From Chalciporus piperatus (Eukaryota; Basidiomycota; Agaricomycetes; Boletales; Boletaceae), in contig JBBPTG010000050.1 in NCBI GenBank assembly GCA_038093975.1, positions 97,149 through 161,148 of the forward strand: a DNA stretch of 64,000 bases, read 5' to 3'. Shown here piece after piece: positions 31,389-44,836 of this stretch. Below the pieces are notes generated by a model, which did no database searches, was not told where the DNA came from, and worked only from the letters and a program-made list of their open reading frames with translations. The translations under genes and the position numbers were made by a program. Position 1 is the stretch's first letter; every line of letters starts with the position of its first letter.

Positions 31389-31435
31389 CTACGAACGTTG
31401 AGCATCGACGATGTCCTGACATACAATCCACTCAC
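31389..31435 (-). other. Predicted 5'UTR intron of TPR-CHAT gene 2
   Basis: A 47-base interval reading gtgagtgg ... cgttcgtag on the minus strand, the same length and ends as in gene 1. Confidence 0.55.
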
Positions 31436-31655
31436 CGTCGGTCCGTCGCGTGGATCCGGGCATTGAACGACAGAAAGAGAAGCAGTTACGGTAAAAGGAC
31501 AGCGTCTTGATTCCTCGTCGTACAGTACCCGTGCCTAAGCCCGCTTCGACTCTCAAAACCGGCGCATTCTGAAGAGGTTTTAGAGTATATCCCCATCACT
31601 CATCTTCATACCCTGGCCCATACCAACACTCCAAGACGCCAACAAGCATTCAATC

Positions 31656-32670
<1,015 letters not shown>

Positions 32671-32999
32671 CTAAAATTGATCTCGTCCTGCCCGTGCTTG
32701 AAATGGTATGTCTGCTTCGCAGCTAATTCCGTCCCTCTTCTAACCATCTCCCCCTCCAATTGTTTCTCCCTCTCTCTTACACCACTTATCACCTGGTTGG
32801 ACCCACACACTCGACCCATCCTCATTCTGGCGAGAGGTGCCTTGATCAGCACTCTCCTTGATATACCCCCCCGGCACTTTTACCAGGCTTCCCTCATGGA
32901 CCGTGTTTCCCTCGACAAAGCGTCCTAGGGGGGTAGACTAGCGTGTTTAAACTCTCGGGGTATTCTTCCTATGCCTCATCTTCACTGAATCACATCCAC
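32671..32999 (+). repeat. Dispersed repeat and conserved leader
   Basis: The first part repeats 6590-6800 (same ttgatctcgtcc start and Pro/Ser-coding stretch). The second part, from about 32880, repeats the promoter and leader of the 7294 gene, including the aaagcgtcctaggggggtag segment. Confidence 0.65.
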
Positions 33000-33330
33000 A
33001 TGCCTTCCCACTATCAGTGCGTGTTTCACATCCGACGGTCAACGTGAAACTGACGTCGTCGACTTCTTCCGCCAGAGAGACCTTGCCCGCTGGACTTCAA
33101 GGGTACGACCCAGTCGGAGACTTACTGGACTCCTATGAGAGTCAGGTATGGCTGCGCCACAAGTAGGTCACGTCACCACCGAACCCCAGGACGAAATTCG
33201 TCCTTTCATAGGCCACACTGTCCAGCACAGGGATCCCGTCCCCGCTCGGCTTCTGCGGGGCCGTTCGTCGCCGGGGGTCACGGTCTTGGTGCCCCAACGC
33301 GCCTAGGGTTGCTTGAGGATACTGAGGTGT
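33000..33330 (+). pseudogene. Broken paralog of the 7.3 kb gene (5' exons)
   Basis: The ATG at 33000, the first exon, the intron positions and exons 2-3 align with 7294-7620. Readable pieces are DEIRPFIGH and LVPQ. After LVPQ the sequence diverges and the frame ends, so the protein would lack its conserved middle and C-terminus. Confidence 0.7.
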
Positions 33331-33800
33331 CAATGTTGTTAGCTAAACTTGCGATTTCGATTGCACGGAAGAGGAAGATGAACACTTTGATTTTCCTCGT
33401 CCCGGAGGACATTGTTGAGTCCGTTTGGTATGTCGTCATCACACGATTACCATCTGGCGCTGACCCTGTTCTTTAGATGTTGACTTTCGTCGGGAGCTTG
33501 ATGAGCATCGGACACTAAGCTAAAATGAACGTTCCTTCTGTTTCCTTTTATGAACATCGTCGAGAAATCCAAAGCGAAGTAAAGTGGACATACAATGTAA
33601 CTCTGACTCATAATCTCACTCAATTGTTGTCCCCCATCGAGCCAAGGTTGCCTGGCGCCACAAGAAGAGTCAAAACCTTCCGCCCTTTGAACAATTGAAC
33701 AATTGAACATTCTGTTGCCATACCGGCGATGCTTGTCACACATATCTGGGGCGTTGCGCCATGTGCATGATCCGTGAGCTTTCGCCACAGTGGAGAAAAG

Positions 33801-33808
33801 GTATATAA
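33801..33808 (+). promoter_or_regulatory. TATA box upstream of the 33.9 kb frame
   Basis: gtatataaac lies about 125 bp before an ATG at 33932 and just upstream of a pyrimidine-rich tandem repeat, a typical fungal core promoter layout. Confidence 0.4.
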
Positions 33809-33823
33809 ACACTCGCAGACTGC

Positions 33824-33880
33824 CTCTCCTCTCTATTCCACAACTCCTTTCCTCTCTATTCCACAACTCCTCTCCTCTCG
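33824..33880 (+). repeat. Short tandem repeat in presumed 5'UTR
   Basis: The unit ctctattccacaactcct is present twice in a row with CT-rich spacers. It lies between the TATA box and the ATG at 33932. Confidence 0.6.
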
Positions 33881-33931
33881 TCTGACGACATTTCGGTGCT
33901 CGTCGACGAACGGCTTCCATTGTCTTGCCTC

Positions 33932-34463
33932 CATGTCTAACTATACCCTCATCGACACTGGCAGTTTGTTTGCATCGCCACACAGCTGGCCCCCTCATGT
34001 GTCTTCTACTTCTACTGCGGCTTCCCAGACCCTCGGTGCTCGCCCCGCGCTACCTATAACATGTCTCGTCAAGCCTCCGCTGCATCTACCTTCCCTTCTC
34101 CGCCCTAACAACATAGACACCTCAGTATCCTCAAGCAACCCAACAGGAAATCACGCGACGAACGTCGATCCATTGAGCACGGGAACCTCCCATTCGAAGT
34201 GGGCCCCACAACGGTCACCTTCCGTCTCCTCGTGGTTAAGAAGCTCGTGCAGCGGTATCCCGGATCACTACCCGGCGTCCTTGTTCCCCAAGAAAGGTAC
34301 ACGGCCATCCAAAGATAACTTGCTCGCGTCACCGCCTAACCCTAGTCTTCCAGGACGAAATCCGCCCTGTTTCAAGCGACGCGGCGGACGCACCCCTGCC
34401 CCCAGGCAGACCCAGCCTGCCCCGAATACAGGCCGCAACAAACCCTCCCCCAAATTACCTTGA
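33932..34463 (+). pseudogene. Chimeric frame over family fragments
   Basis: The frame from ATG 33932 encodes 177 Ser/Pro-rich residues. Its DNA contains family-gene pieces read in the wrong frame, for example the DNA for GNLPFEVGP at about 34178. A segment at 34263-34318 is repeated at 34547-34602. It is probably a by-product of rearranged copies, although the preceding promoter-like sequence means expression cannot be excluded. Confidence 0.4.
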
Positions 34464-34860
34464 ACGTGCAGCTCTGGAAGCCTGAGGTTGTGTCAGCGCT
34501 GACACACGCACCCAACCAACCTCCTTCGCCGATTCCAAACTTGAAGCGATCACTACCTGGCGTCCTTGTTCCCCAAGAAAGGTACACGACCATCCAAAGA
34601 TACAGCACGCACGGTCGGGTTCAGTTCAATCTGGCGGGGTCGGAACATTTAGGTGTTCCCCTCACAGATATCTTGAACAACACATCAAGTTTTGCTCGAC
34701 TGCTCGACGCCGAGTCCCCGTTTCCCAACACGGGGACAGACGAACGGGGACGGACGATGAGCTTCACGCTACGGATCCTGGTCAGCGCTGGGATCGTTTC
34801 GTGACTCCCTTCCTGACTAACCACCTCGGTTGTAGTGGCTGAGGAATATCCGAGTCAAAC
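34464..34860 (+). pseudogene. Second broken paralog of the 7.3 kb gene (middle exon)
   Basis: The open frame shows the family landmarks GVLVPQERYTT, LGVPLTDILNN and SPFPNTGTDERGRTMSF, ending at a GT donor before a tryptophan-starting exon that is not maintained. Flanking sequence switches to the repeat shared with 5957-6480. Only this exon is family-like, and no start codon context is preserved. Confidence 0.6.
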
Positions 34861-35345
34861 CATACAGCTTGGAGATCTGTGCCTCTGGAACGGAGATCTA
34901 GAATGAAATTCGCGTATTGATCGAACGCCTCAACTGTCCCATTTAGCTAATTACTGCCCGGCCTGGGAGAGTTAAGGCGTTGGGTATGATCATAGGCCCC
35001 GCTTTGACGGACCTCATACCCCGTCGCCAATCCGTCGTTGTCCAAAGATTCGGCTTTCAATTCTCCTCGAAGGCTCGAAGCCAGAGTTTACTAGGCTTAT
35101 TCTGAGCTGGTTGTAGGTGATAGCTTCATTGAGTGTTGTTTGTGTGCAGCGATCTGCTCGACATCGAACGTGAACACCGTGATCGACGTCACGGTTCGTA
35201 TCGACTATCTAGCTATTTGAATGGTGCTGATAGAACCCCCGAAATACCAGGTCATATACTCTCAGGCCGCTCTCACCTCGCTCAAGCAGCGGATGAGTAC
35301 CTCCCTGCTGTGCGGTCGTATCCAGTGTTAAGCGATCGGCAGTCA
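34837..35345. repeat. Dispersed repeat shared with 5957-6480
   Basis: Direct repeat of the 5957-6480 block with few changes in the first 250 bp and larger deletions afterwards. Here it follows a family fragment instead of preceding a family gene. Confidence 0.65.
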
Positions 35346-35352
35346 GTAGCTT

Positions 35353-36500
35353 GTGAACAGAGCTATGGCCAACCAAAGTAGGCGCCCGTGCACCCTCAAC
35401 GATCCAGGTAGTGGACTGGCGTGCTCCCGGCATGAACATTCGCTCCGAGGCAATCACGCCTGCATTCGAACAGGTCCTCGGAAGCATGGTGTGCTGGGAG
35501 AACTACAACCGGAATCCTCCCAGTATATGGCCTTTGATTCTTTTTCTGGCGGGGACGTGGCGTCTCAGGTTCCATCACCCAAGGCACTCCAAGTACTTAG
35601 CACAGCAACTATGGTGAGCGAGACGGGTTTCACATGTGCGGCGAGTAACACCCTCATCGTGGGGCAACCTAGATGACACAACCGTCCTGTCTGTAGCCCA
35701 GGGTCCGGGGAGAAACTCGGTGCGGACCCGATCTGACAACCCGGCCAGTACACCACTCACTTGACTCATGTTGCAGTGTCTGCATGACTGCATCTTACAG
35801 ACTCGATGAGAACGCTGACCAATTTTCCGATTTTCCTCTAGGTTTGACGTGCGACACATGCAGGTAAGCGTCATTCTACTGAAATTCAATTATTGCTGCT
35901 GCAATGGCTGGGTAAGCCCAGACTCGGCGGAGATGACGACGACAGTGAAGAAGGTTGGTAAGGTGGTCTTTGGGGAAGGACGTGGCCCGCGAGTTTGACT
36001 TCCAAACTGTTGATGTACATATGAAAGCTGACATTTGGACCTAGGCCATATTTGAAATAGACCAGGCAAACTTCCCTAATGGTGTACAGTACTTGCTTGG
36101 TTCAATTTGTTGAAGATCATGGTACAGTAGTCACGTCATCCAGAGGGGAAGGTGGATAATTGTTGAGGGCGTGAATGACATGAATCAGTCGACCCTCCAT
36201 AACAGTGCAAGTAAGCTTGCTTGTCGTTCGGTGAGGCCGTGTTGGCTTACCTTCTTGTTCGATAGATTATTCGCTTCCAGCTACCGGTGTTAACCGGCTG
36301 GGGTAAAGGGACTCAATTTTACGATTACTTCGGACTCAGTGTCGTTGCAGAACGACTGTTGGAACAGATTGCAATGCAAATGGTACGCTGACACTCTGGT
36401 GCCTAGTACGGCCATTGGCTGTATAGCGTACACAATTTAAATCATTTCCAGATGATGGCAACGCACGTTGCGGTATCAAGTTTACCCAGGCAACAATAGT
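35353..36500 (+). other. Possible multi-exon gene, unrecognised
   Basis: Several plus-strand pieces have coding-like composition and plausible splice borders. One includes WRAPGMNIRSEAITPAFEQV (35411 on). Another, at about 36267-36380, reads IIRFQLPVLTGWGKGTQFYD, followed by a gtacgc donor and an exon ending at a stop near 36500. I could not join them into one convincing protein and recognise no family. Confidence 0.25.
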
Positions 36501-37600
36501 TTTGGTACAGGGTTCAACAGCGTCGGGGGTGGATGGTCAGTGTTTTTCGTTCATCAGCGCCTAACGATGCCAACTGGTTCGTAGACCAACTGGGTAGGCC
36601 TTGTCTTCTCCCGCTTCCCGCTTCCTTGGGGTATCCAATCGATCCATTCCCGCTGCATACTTCCCTAACACAGAATAACATCTTCCTTTATCCCGGGCAA
36701 GACACATTGATACCTTACCCGCTCTCCGTCACTCCAGACCATGTGAACAGCGAGTCTCGTGTCACCCAAGCACGTCCCTGTTCTTGACATTGATCGTCCC
36801 TGTTGTATGGACAACCCGACCGCCTTCGCGGGTGCCTGCTTCGAATTCTCGTCGATTAACATCTACCAATGAGTTGCGTGGTCAGTCAGAATATAAGATA
36901 CAGCCTACGTCGATTTCTGCTGCAATTGCTTGAATCTTTGTCGGTATTCTGCTTGTCGCTTTCAGGTAAGTAGCCACTCGCAAAACTGGAGCTCCAAGAG
37001 TGCGTCGCGTTATGCTGATCTCATGCGCGTCATCGCCAGTAACAATTTTGTTCAACATCATCAGCCTGAGCACAAGGATCTTGACGGCATCTCTTCTCCA
37101 TACGAAGGAGAAGAGCTCGTTCATCGTTACTACCGAACTCCTGACCAAGGCGACCCTTGATCTAGGTTGGAGAGACGTGGGTCAAGAAGGTGGTAACACG
37201 AGGACGAATACAATATCGAGGCACCGCGTCCGAACGATAGATGAACTTTGAGATTTGATATTTGAGAAGCTGGGAGACAAGCTCGTACTTAGTATGTATG
37301 AATATAGCGAACAGTAGTTAGGTACACTCTATTTCAAAGATGCTACAAGAGATCCAAGAGCGTCCGAGAATAATAATATACGAATAGGTAGCGAAAACAA
37401 ACAAAGCAGATGAGAGGGACTCGGGTAGATGGGAATAACGAACTGCGGGTATGCACATTTCGGATATATCACACTCGGGGACGTCGGTCGGTGAGTATGG
37501 CGAACGAAAAAGGTCGGAGGCCGATGAGCAACTGAAGCACTGCGACGAAAGCAAGATGAGCAGCCGTGGTTTGAGGCAGGCGACGCAATCTACCAATCAC
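36501..37600. other. No clear gene; possible membrane-protein remnant
   Basis: The plus strand from about 36890 reads hydrophobic pieces (IFVGILLVAF; after a gtaagt, PVTILFNIISLSTRILT), interrupted by an in-frame stop. This may be a decayed multi-pass membrane protein. A competing minus-strand frame (36882-37148) is equally open. Nothing else was recognised. Confidence 0.25.
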
Positions 37601-38831
37601 TCAGCGTATGTCAATCGCTTCTGAGGTGTCAACCAAGATTGGGGTAGGACACTGAATTGCGATGGAGAGCAAGCCATCCTTCATCGAAACATTGATATCC
37701 GCCGGCTGGAACACAAAAAATCATCACATACGCATTGCCGCAATCAGAGGACGAACGCACTTTAGTTTGAACGGGGACAATGAGTATTCGGGACAAACTC
37801 ATTTGTTTACGCTCTCGAACGAGGTAATCCCTGTCCGCAAACCCTGCCGCTGGGGTATTTTTGGCGGTGACGGTTAATTGCTTCGACCCAGTAAAGGGGT
37901 TGGTCGTAAGAACGATTGTAACATCACTCTTTCTTCTCCCAGGCAAATCACACATGGCGGTGAGGACTTTAGTCTCTGGGTCAAAATGAACATCTGTTCG
38001 AATCAATGCGCCGGGATTGGGACCATTTCCCGAGTAAGCAGTGTTGACGAGCCCTCTGTACGAAGCCATATGTAAGTACGACGCGTCGCCGACAAGGCAA
38101 GGATAGCACACGTACTTGGTCGTTGTCATAACGCGGGCAAACATCGCAGGATTAGGATTTGGGGGCGCTGCTGCTGTCGATTCACGTGCAGTTGATGAAG
38201 CGGGAGTTGGTCGAGGAGGAGCACTTGATGTTGACGGTTCTGGGAATCTCACACTAACTTCCTTTTCCTCGACTCTTGTTCTTGATTTTCTTGGTTTTGA
38301 TTTCGGCTTTCCCACAGACGGAGCAACACTCTGAGCACGCATATATGGATGGACCGCGTCGCGGTGGCCTGTTATCTGCACGGGCGATGCGCGTACTGGG
38401 CCAGTGGCGGGACGATATCCACCACTCGCGTCAGCAGACGGAGGACCCGACAGAGGGCTAGCACTCGTTGGTATAGGTAGACCATGCGTGTCGAGTCTCA
38501 GGTGATATCCCTGGTTCTGGGCTGTTGCAGCGACGTGTTGGAGACGCAATTCTTGCTGATCACGCTCGAACGATGAACCAGGACGCGACATGACCGGATT
38601 TTGACTTGGGACAATTGGGAGAAGTTCTGGTATTTCGATCGTCGTCGTTGGAGATGTGGCGTATACACCGTGATCTGACGGATGAGAGGGTATCTCATGA
38701 TCCAAGACGACGTGTTGATGATGTTGATGATGTTGATGTTGATGTTGGTGAAGCTGTTCGTCTTCCCAACGGTATGATGGGGTCGCAGGCATCGAGGAAT
38801 GCCCCTGTGGGTATGGGTATTGATACGACAT
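37601..38831 (-). CDS. Hsp20/alpha-crystallin-domain protein with long disordered N-terminus
   Basis: Three exons (38831-38116, 38055-37761, 37705-37601) give 371 residues. The first 230 residues are disordered, with a His/Gln-rich run near residues 30-40 and Ser/Pro-rich stretches. The C-terminal third is a small heat-shock domain: FDPETKVLTAMCDLPGRRKSDV, LTVTAKN, RERKQMSLSRILIVP, then PADINVSMKDGLLSIAI after the last intron. Hsp20 proteins are ATP-independent holdases that form oligomers. An N-terminal extension of this length is unusual for a canonical small heat-shock protein and is more typical of basidiomycete regulatory variants. Confidence 0.85.
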
Positions 38832-39281
38832 GAAAAAAAGGGGGATATGGTGGGTGCAATTCGGCGCGGGAGCATTTTTATAGCGGCGGCGTGGCCCCCG
38901 TAAACCTGACTCAATTCAGTCACGGATCCGGATGGGCGCAACATAGCGGGAGGACCCCGAAACCATACCGACACCTCCCCGCTCCAGCGCTTCTGATAGC
39001 AAATCCGTCACTTGGGCAGGGCAAATAGAAGAAAGGAAAGATATCATACATATCGCACTGGTTCATACAGGAATGCTCGACGTCGACCTTTCCATGTAGA
39101 AATTTAATTGTCTAGAACTCGCCCAGCCTCACTGACTGACATTCCCGCCGATCCGATGGCTGTGCTGATAGCGCACCCCTGCACGCATTGTTCGACCCAT
39201 TTAGTCAATCGAATACCATACACCATACAGTGGCACACACCGATTCCGAGTAAGAAAACAATGCAAAAAAGAACAACAACA
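38832..39281. other. Intergenic, nothing recognised
   Basis: 450 bp between the Hsp20-domain gene start and the 3' end of the coiled-coil gene, both on the minus strand. No additional gene was seen. Confidence 0.4.
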
Positions 39282-40628
39282 TCATCCCTGAACGTGAACG
39301 TTATTCCCCTCTCGTCCAGCTAAATCACTTGCCTCTCTCGTCGACGCCAAGCTCTGACTACTCGCTCGAGACCGCGGTAAAAGTGACCCTGTCTCTGCAA
39401 TCCTGCCACCACGTTCCATACCTCCCCGGCTCCCACTCCGTCCATTCCTCAACGTACCCGATTCAGCTACCCGTCCGCCACGCGCGTTAGACCCTCGTCG
39501 ACTGAGTGGTTCAGCAGGCGACGTGTCTCGGTGTGGAAAATACGATATCACAGGCGATCCATACGATGACGATAAAGAAGGCGGCGGAACAGACGGATAT
39601 GACAATGTATGCGCGTTCGAGACCGGGTACGGTGCCGGCACATTCGATTGCAACGACCACGACGAAGGTGGCGTCGTCAGGTGTGTCCCGTTGCTTAAAA
39701 GACTGGCAGGGTGTGTCGACAGCATGGGCGAGAAGGGGAATGGAGACTCCGTAGAAGAGGGTGAGTGTGACAGGGGCGTCGTCGTTTCGGACGCATTGTT
39801 CAACGGTCGATGAATCGACGAAGACGGTCGTGGGATAGGAACGCCATGAGAGGGGATTGGCATTGCGTGCGTCGGTCGTGTAGACGAATGCACCACCGAC
39901 GTACTCGGGGAAGATATCCCAGACGTCGACCGTCGATGTGTCGGTTGTGAGAACGGATCCGAGGGCGTCAACCCCACCAGATTGTCCACCGACAACCCAA
40001 GCTGTATCGTGTAACCATGTAGACAGGCAGGTAGAAACCCATCAGAACTGTTGCATTGCACAAGAGAAACGAAAGAACCACTCACCCTCCGTCGAAGATC
40101 CAACAACTCCTCCCTATAAATATCATTCAACCTTGCAATCCTCACATAATCCCTCTCCGTGTCCACCAACCGACCCCTCAACTGTTCGTTCTCCCGCTTC
40201 ATCGCTTCCAGCATCACATCCGCGCTAGGTGCCGTTGGATCGTGTCCACTGGCATAGGGACTCCGCGTCTCGGGGGATATCGAACCACTCGCGAGAGGTT
40301 GTTGCTGTTGCTGAGCCCTCAACGCAGACAACTCCCTGTTCAATCTATTCACATGTGACTCGCTCTCAGCCTCGAGCACATTCTCGAGTTGGATCTTCTC
40401 CTCCCGTAGCTATAAACAGCCAAAAGAACAAACGTCAATCAACTCAACCCACCCCCGTCGCCACAAAGTGAGAGTAACCGAGACGAAACGTACCTCCTCG
40501 AGCTTGCGCGACAGCACGTTGATGATCCTCTCCTCCTCAGCTTCATACGCATTGATCAAACTCTCCTCTCTCTTCAACTGACTCGTGGGACTCCCGTCCG
40601 GAAAACGACGAATAGGAGAATCAGACAT
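39282..40628 (-). CDS. SIKE/FGFR1OP2-like coiled-coil protein
   Basis: Three exons (40628-40494, 40409-40086, 40001-39282) encode 392 residues. Residues 15-75 form a strong coiled coil (SLINAYEAEEERIINVLSRK, then LREEKIQLENVLEAESESHV), with further coiled coil in residues 105-150. The remaining 240 residues are Ser/Pro-rich and disordered, with RGG-like GGRVAESG and GGRIAETG repeats near the end. The EEKIxLENxLEAESExxVNxL pattern resembles the SIKE family, which in animals (FGFR1OP2, SIKE1) and filamentous fungi (SCI1) is a STRIPAK complex subunit. The STRIPAK role is inferred from this motif only. Confidence 0.65.
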
Positions 40629-41058
40629 TGTTCACGAAGCAACGATCAGAAGATTTAAATTAGCACCACGACCACTGTACCCGTCGGGGGGATTCGTGTT
40701 GGCTGCGATGTAGGAGTGTGACAATATTTGGGGATTAGATTAGTTTACTGTGTCGCCAGGTGTATATGTTTGGCGGTGGTTAGTTGGCAGGTCGTGGACG
40801 AGGACGAGGTGGCGGCCAAAGGAGTGTGCCCTTTATGGAGCCGGATTCCGCTCACCCGTAACCGCGAGACCCCAAAGCATCCTCTCATCTCAGCTTCGGC
40901 GGCGAGAAGGAAAAAAGTGAATAAACATATGTAGGTGTAGGTATGGACATACGAACAGCGCAAGGAACTTTGTAAACAGGACCCCTTCTGAATCGCGAGA
41001 ACGAACGAAAGGGGAAAAGGAGGGAAAAGGGAGAGTCTCTCGAACATGGGGCGTAAAC
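40629..41058. other. Intergenic, nothing recognised
   Basis: 430 bp between two minus-strand genes. It contains the promoter of the coiled-coil gene and the 3' end of the ChAPs gene. No other feature. Confidence 0.4.
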
Positions 41059-44006
41059 TCAGAAATCATACCCCTCCACCTTGAACGTCGTTCCATAGTG
41101 CAAATACCCTTCCATGATCTTCAAAACCGGGTCGGGAAGGCCCATACTGAGCAGCGTGAATGAAATTTTGGCATGTCCTTGGATCTGACCCAGCTTGAAG
41201 AAAGACTTGGCGATCAAGGTCGGGTACTGCAACGCATGTTCAGCAAGCACATCGGGGATGCATACTGAGCACCGACTCACCGCGGCCTCCGTATAATCTG
41301 CATGCTGATACGCAGCGACACGTATCGCAGTTTGAATCGTCCGGGTGATATCCCCTTCCTCGGCATACGTCTCCAACAACTTCGCCCAAGGTTTTTGCGA
41401 ATACCGAGACGACTCTAGACACCTCTGATACGCCTCCTTGGCCTCCTCCTTGTGATGCAGACGAAGTCCCAAGTCACCCAAAATCTCCCATTCCAAACCA
41501 GTCTTGCGATATGCGACGTGTTGCGTCTTGAAATGAGCGACTTCAGCACGGAAGATGGTCCAGACTCTCAGGTCCTGCAAGAGGATAGATAACCCATGTA
41601 AGATCGATCGATCGAAAGAACCACGAGACACATACCTCGTACAGAACCATGAACAAATTATCCAACCACCGTTCACACAACCGCTTGTTCGTGAATGAAA
41701 ACGGATCCTGGCTCGTCCTCGCAGACGTATCCGATTGCTCTTCACCACCAGCAGCCGACACCGGTTTCTCCAACGCCGGACTCATCACCGCGGGTTCAGT
41801 GCCCTCCCCTGAATCTTCATCGCGACCATCTACCCCATTCTCGCCGTTGGCCTTGCCGTTCGCAGCAGCAGCAGCCAACTCGCGTTCCGTATCCGACTCG
41901 GTCGACACCCTGATGATCGGAATACTGCTGGACACGCCCAACCCTAGGTGTCCATCGCTCGGACCCTCCCCCGACGCCTTCGACCCTCTTGGACTATGCA
42001 CCCCTCTCGTCGAGGCATCGTCGTCCGCACTTGATGGTGACCCTATATCGCCGGCACGGGACTTGACCCCGACACGACGCACGACTGACCCGTCTTCATG
42101 AATGACTGAATCGCCAACATCCCCTTCCGACGTCAGCGACTGAGACTGAGACGCTTGCACCGAGCTGTGAATGTCACCTTGAGCCTTTTGCATTCGGTAC
42201 TCTTCCTCCATCACAAACACGGCACTCCGAATCTTCAACAGCTCGTCCCATCCGATATCAGATACGAGCCGCGTGAGGAGGGAGTAGGCGCGTGCCCATG
42301 TGCCACGGAGGCCTGGTGCGGGGAGGCGCAGTAGTGCGGGGTCGGCCTGTCCGCGATGCGATAAGATACAAGCAAACCAGTGCGTCGAGGCGCTTACCTC
42401 GTCGTCCTCCGTCTTCAGTTTTTCCGGTAATATTTCTCCCACTGATTTCTTAAACGGCAAATTCACGCGCGACGTCGCAACAGGGCGGTGCGTGTCCTTT
42501 CCATTAAACGTGAACATCGGGCATGAGTTGAGCGTGAGTAAAGCCTGCAGGTCCCCGTCAGTCTATCCCAACCCCAAACACATAGGTGCGCCACTCACGG
42601 ATTCGTAATCCTTCGTGTCGATATACAACTCTGTGAGCTTCTCCCACGTCACGAACTCGCTTGGCGCACAATTCACAGCCTCCCTCGCAAGTTTAAGAGC
42701 CCACTCTGCTTGCCCTCTCGAGCGCAAGAAGTCACTCTGAGCGTGCAGGAGCGTGTAGGAGTGCGGCGTGTGCCTCATCGCTGCAGACATGATCTGCACT
42801 GCTTTCACTTCCTCGTCTATAAGTGGAACAAGAAACGTCAATCGATCACAATATAACGAGGGGACAGGGCGCTTGGACGAGGAGAGCGGGGCAGATGTAG
42901 ACGTACTCATCCCAATGTAGCTCTTCGCAAGCAATGGCGCCACCTCTGGTTCTCGTGACGTGAGCTTCTCGAACAAATTAGCAGCTTGCTGGTACCGCCC
43001 ACTCGCTCCGAAATACTTCATTACCCCAGCTGTTAGATGGTTCGATACAACCGTTGCAACTTGAATCTCCGGGTCAGAGCCCACTTGCCAGCCTATATTA
43101 GAGGTGTCAACATACATGAATCGTTAACCATGCATCCGGGGCGAACGCCCGGTGGCGGGTGGACATACCCTTTGTGAACAGTGCCTCGACAGCTTGGAGG
43201 AACCGGACCTCACCCTCGATCGAAGTGATCGGGTCAAGCTTCCGATATGCATCAATCCAGTACGTCGGGTCGTCAGAGTACAGAATCGCGCGAAGCAACG
43301 CGGACATGTAGGTTTCTTGCCAGATCTCGGCCGTTGCTTCGTGTCTGATGGCAAATGAGAGAGCCTCTAAAATGAGATCGTGATGACGTTCGAGAAGACG
43401 GAGGAGACGCACCGCTCGCCACGTAGATCAACCACGTATGCATGTACCCCTCCCGGAATCTTGACATCGACGCGTATATCCACTCGCGAAAACGCGTTGA
43501 AGCAACTGCAGGGTATTGACCAGTCAGCGCATATACCCAGCTCTAACGTGGCGCACACTCACCAGTAACAGCCGTTCCTAACCTTCCACGGTGTCCCTTT
43601 CGAGAACCACGCTGAAATATCTTCAATCGCATATGTGAGCGAGTTGATGTATGCCGCGAGAGAGGCCGACGAGGAGGCGTCTACGCCCGATACGAAGTGG
43701 AAAGAGCCGAGCTGCAACAAGCCAGACCGCAGTCGTGAGCACCGAAACCCGATAGCGAAATAAAACAGATCACCCACATCACGCTGTCCAGTCCTCCCCG
43801 TACTTTTCACGACATGACATAAATCTGGGGGCCCCAACTCGCGAAATGTTGCTACATAGCGACCTATTCAATCACGCTGGACACACAACCACACTGACAT
43901 CCACACACCTAGACTCTCCGTTCGGGCCGTCAAGGCTTCTCCGAGTTCGACCTGCGACCGAACCGACGTTCAGCATCCATATCGACTCTCGAGTTCGCAT
44001 CCGCAT
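41059..44006 (-). CDS. ChAPs-family protein (Chs5-Arf1-binding, exomer cargo adaptor)
   Basis: A multi-exon minus-strand gene. Successive exons read GPPDLCHVVKSTG, VSGVDASSSASLAAYIN, WFSKGTPWKVRNG and RVDIRVDVKIPGG, then EALSFAIRHEATAEIWQETY. A TPR-like region follows (QVATVVSNHLTAGVMKYFG, then SYTLLHAQSDFLRSRGQAEW). The last exons read VWTIFRAEVAHFKTQHVAYR and HYGTTFKVEGYDF at the stop. These match the ChAPs family (yeast Bch1, Bud7, Chs6, Bch2), which with Chs5 forms exomer on the trans-Golgi and exports cargo such as chitin synthase. An acidic, Ser-rich insert of about 170 residues (about 42180-41670) separates the conserved parts. The first exon is uncertain: an ATG at 44006 is possible, with an intron before the GPPDLCHV exon. 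Confidence 0.88.
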
Positions 44007-44836
44007 AGCTGGACGAAGGAATTCACCTCAAAGAGTTCTGGAACGTCCTTGAAGGACGCCTCCGCCATTGTTGGGCGACGCTATGCAACCTTGAGCTCTG
44101 ATGTTGAGGTGGGACTGCGGAAACAAATTGATGGCGAGGAAGTTATGCGCTGGGGTCTCGAATTCTGCTTGTGCCAACGTCGTTATGTCGTATAGCCGAG
44201 CAACTTGGTCGTTGACAAAAACAACCCGTGGGAGTTCAAACTTCCGCTTACAGTGTAACATACTCATGATGAACACTAGGTAAGTAGTAGTACTTCCAAA
44301 GTACTTCCCGTTGATCTTTGCACCCTTGCCACGCAAAGGGTGTCCAAGGAAAGTAGCGTGCAAGAATGGATCGGGTGTACCGAAACTATGGAAACCTCTC
44401 ACAGGGCAAGGGCGACTGGTAATCAGCAGTCACTGACTCAGATATGCAGCTCGGGTTCCCCACTAGGCAGACAAAAGAGTCAGGAGCAATTATTCTTCGG
44501 TAAGAGTGTATACCCCACGTTGTACATGCTCAACTAGATAGGTGGGTGTGATTGTCTTCCTACCAAATGGGTTATCACTGAATGGATGGAAGGGTAGTCG
44601 GTGTAAAATAACTGAAACCATGCGAAGAGACAGCGTCCTGACAGACCCTTGCATATACCCGTTCGACAATATGTCCTCCCTATCTTACGCATCCAATGGC
44701 CCCCACACACCTGTTTTCGTCAGCGTGTCCTCCAGGTCAACCGCCCCCTTCTCTCCAGGTGGCAACTTTGGTTTCCTGCCATGAAGCCACCCGAAACATC
44801 CCTTCGGGGCAGCTTCAACTGGGTCTAGCAAGCGGG
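44007..44836. other. No supported gene
   Basis: A minus-strand frame (44402-44028) has some coding-like sequence (DPFLHATFLGHPL, VVFVNDQVARLYDI) and might be a remnant related to the gene at 61-62 kb, which has HDPFLNTELA. The similarity is too short to assert. No other feature. Confidence 0.25.
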
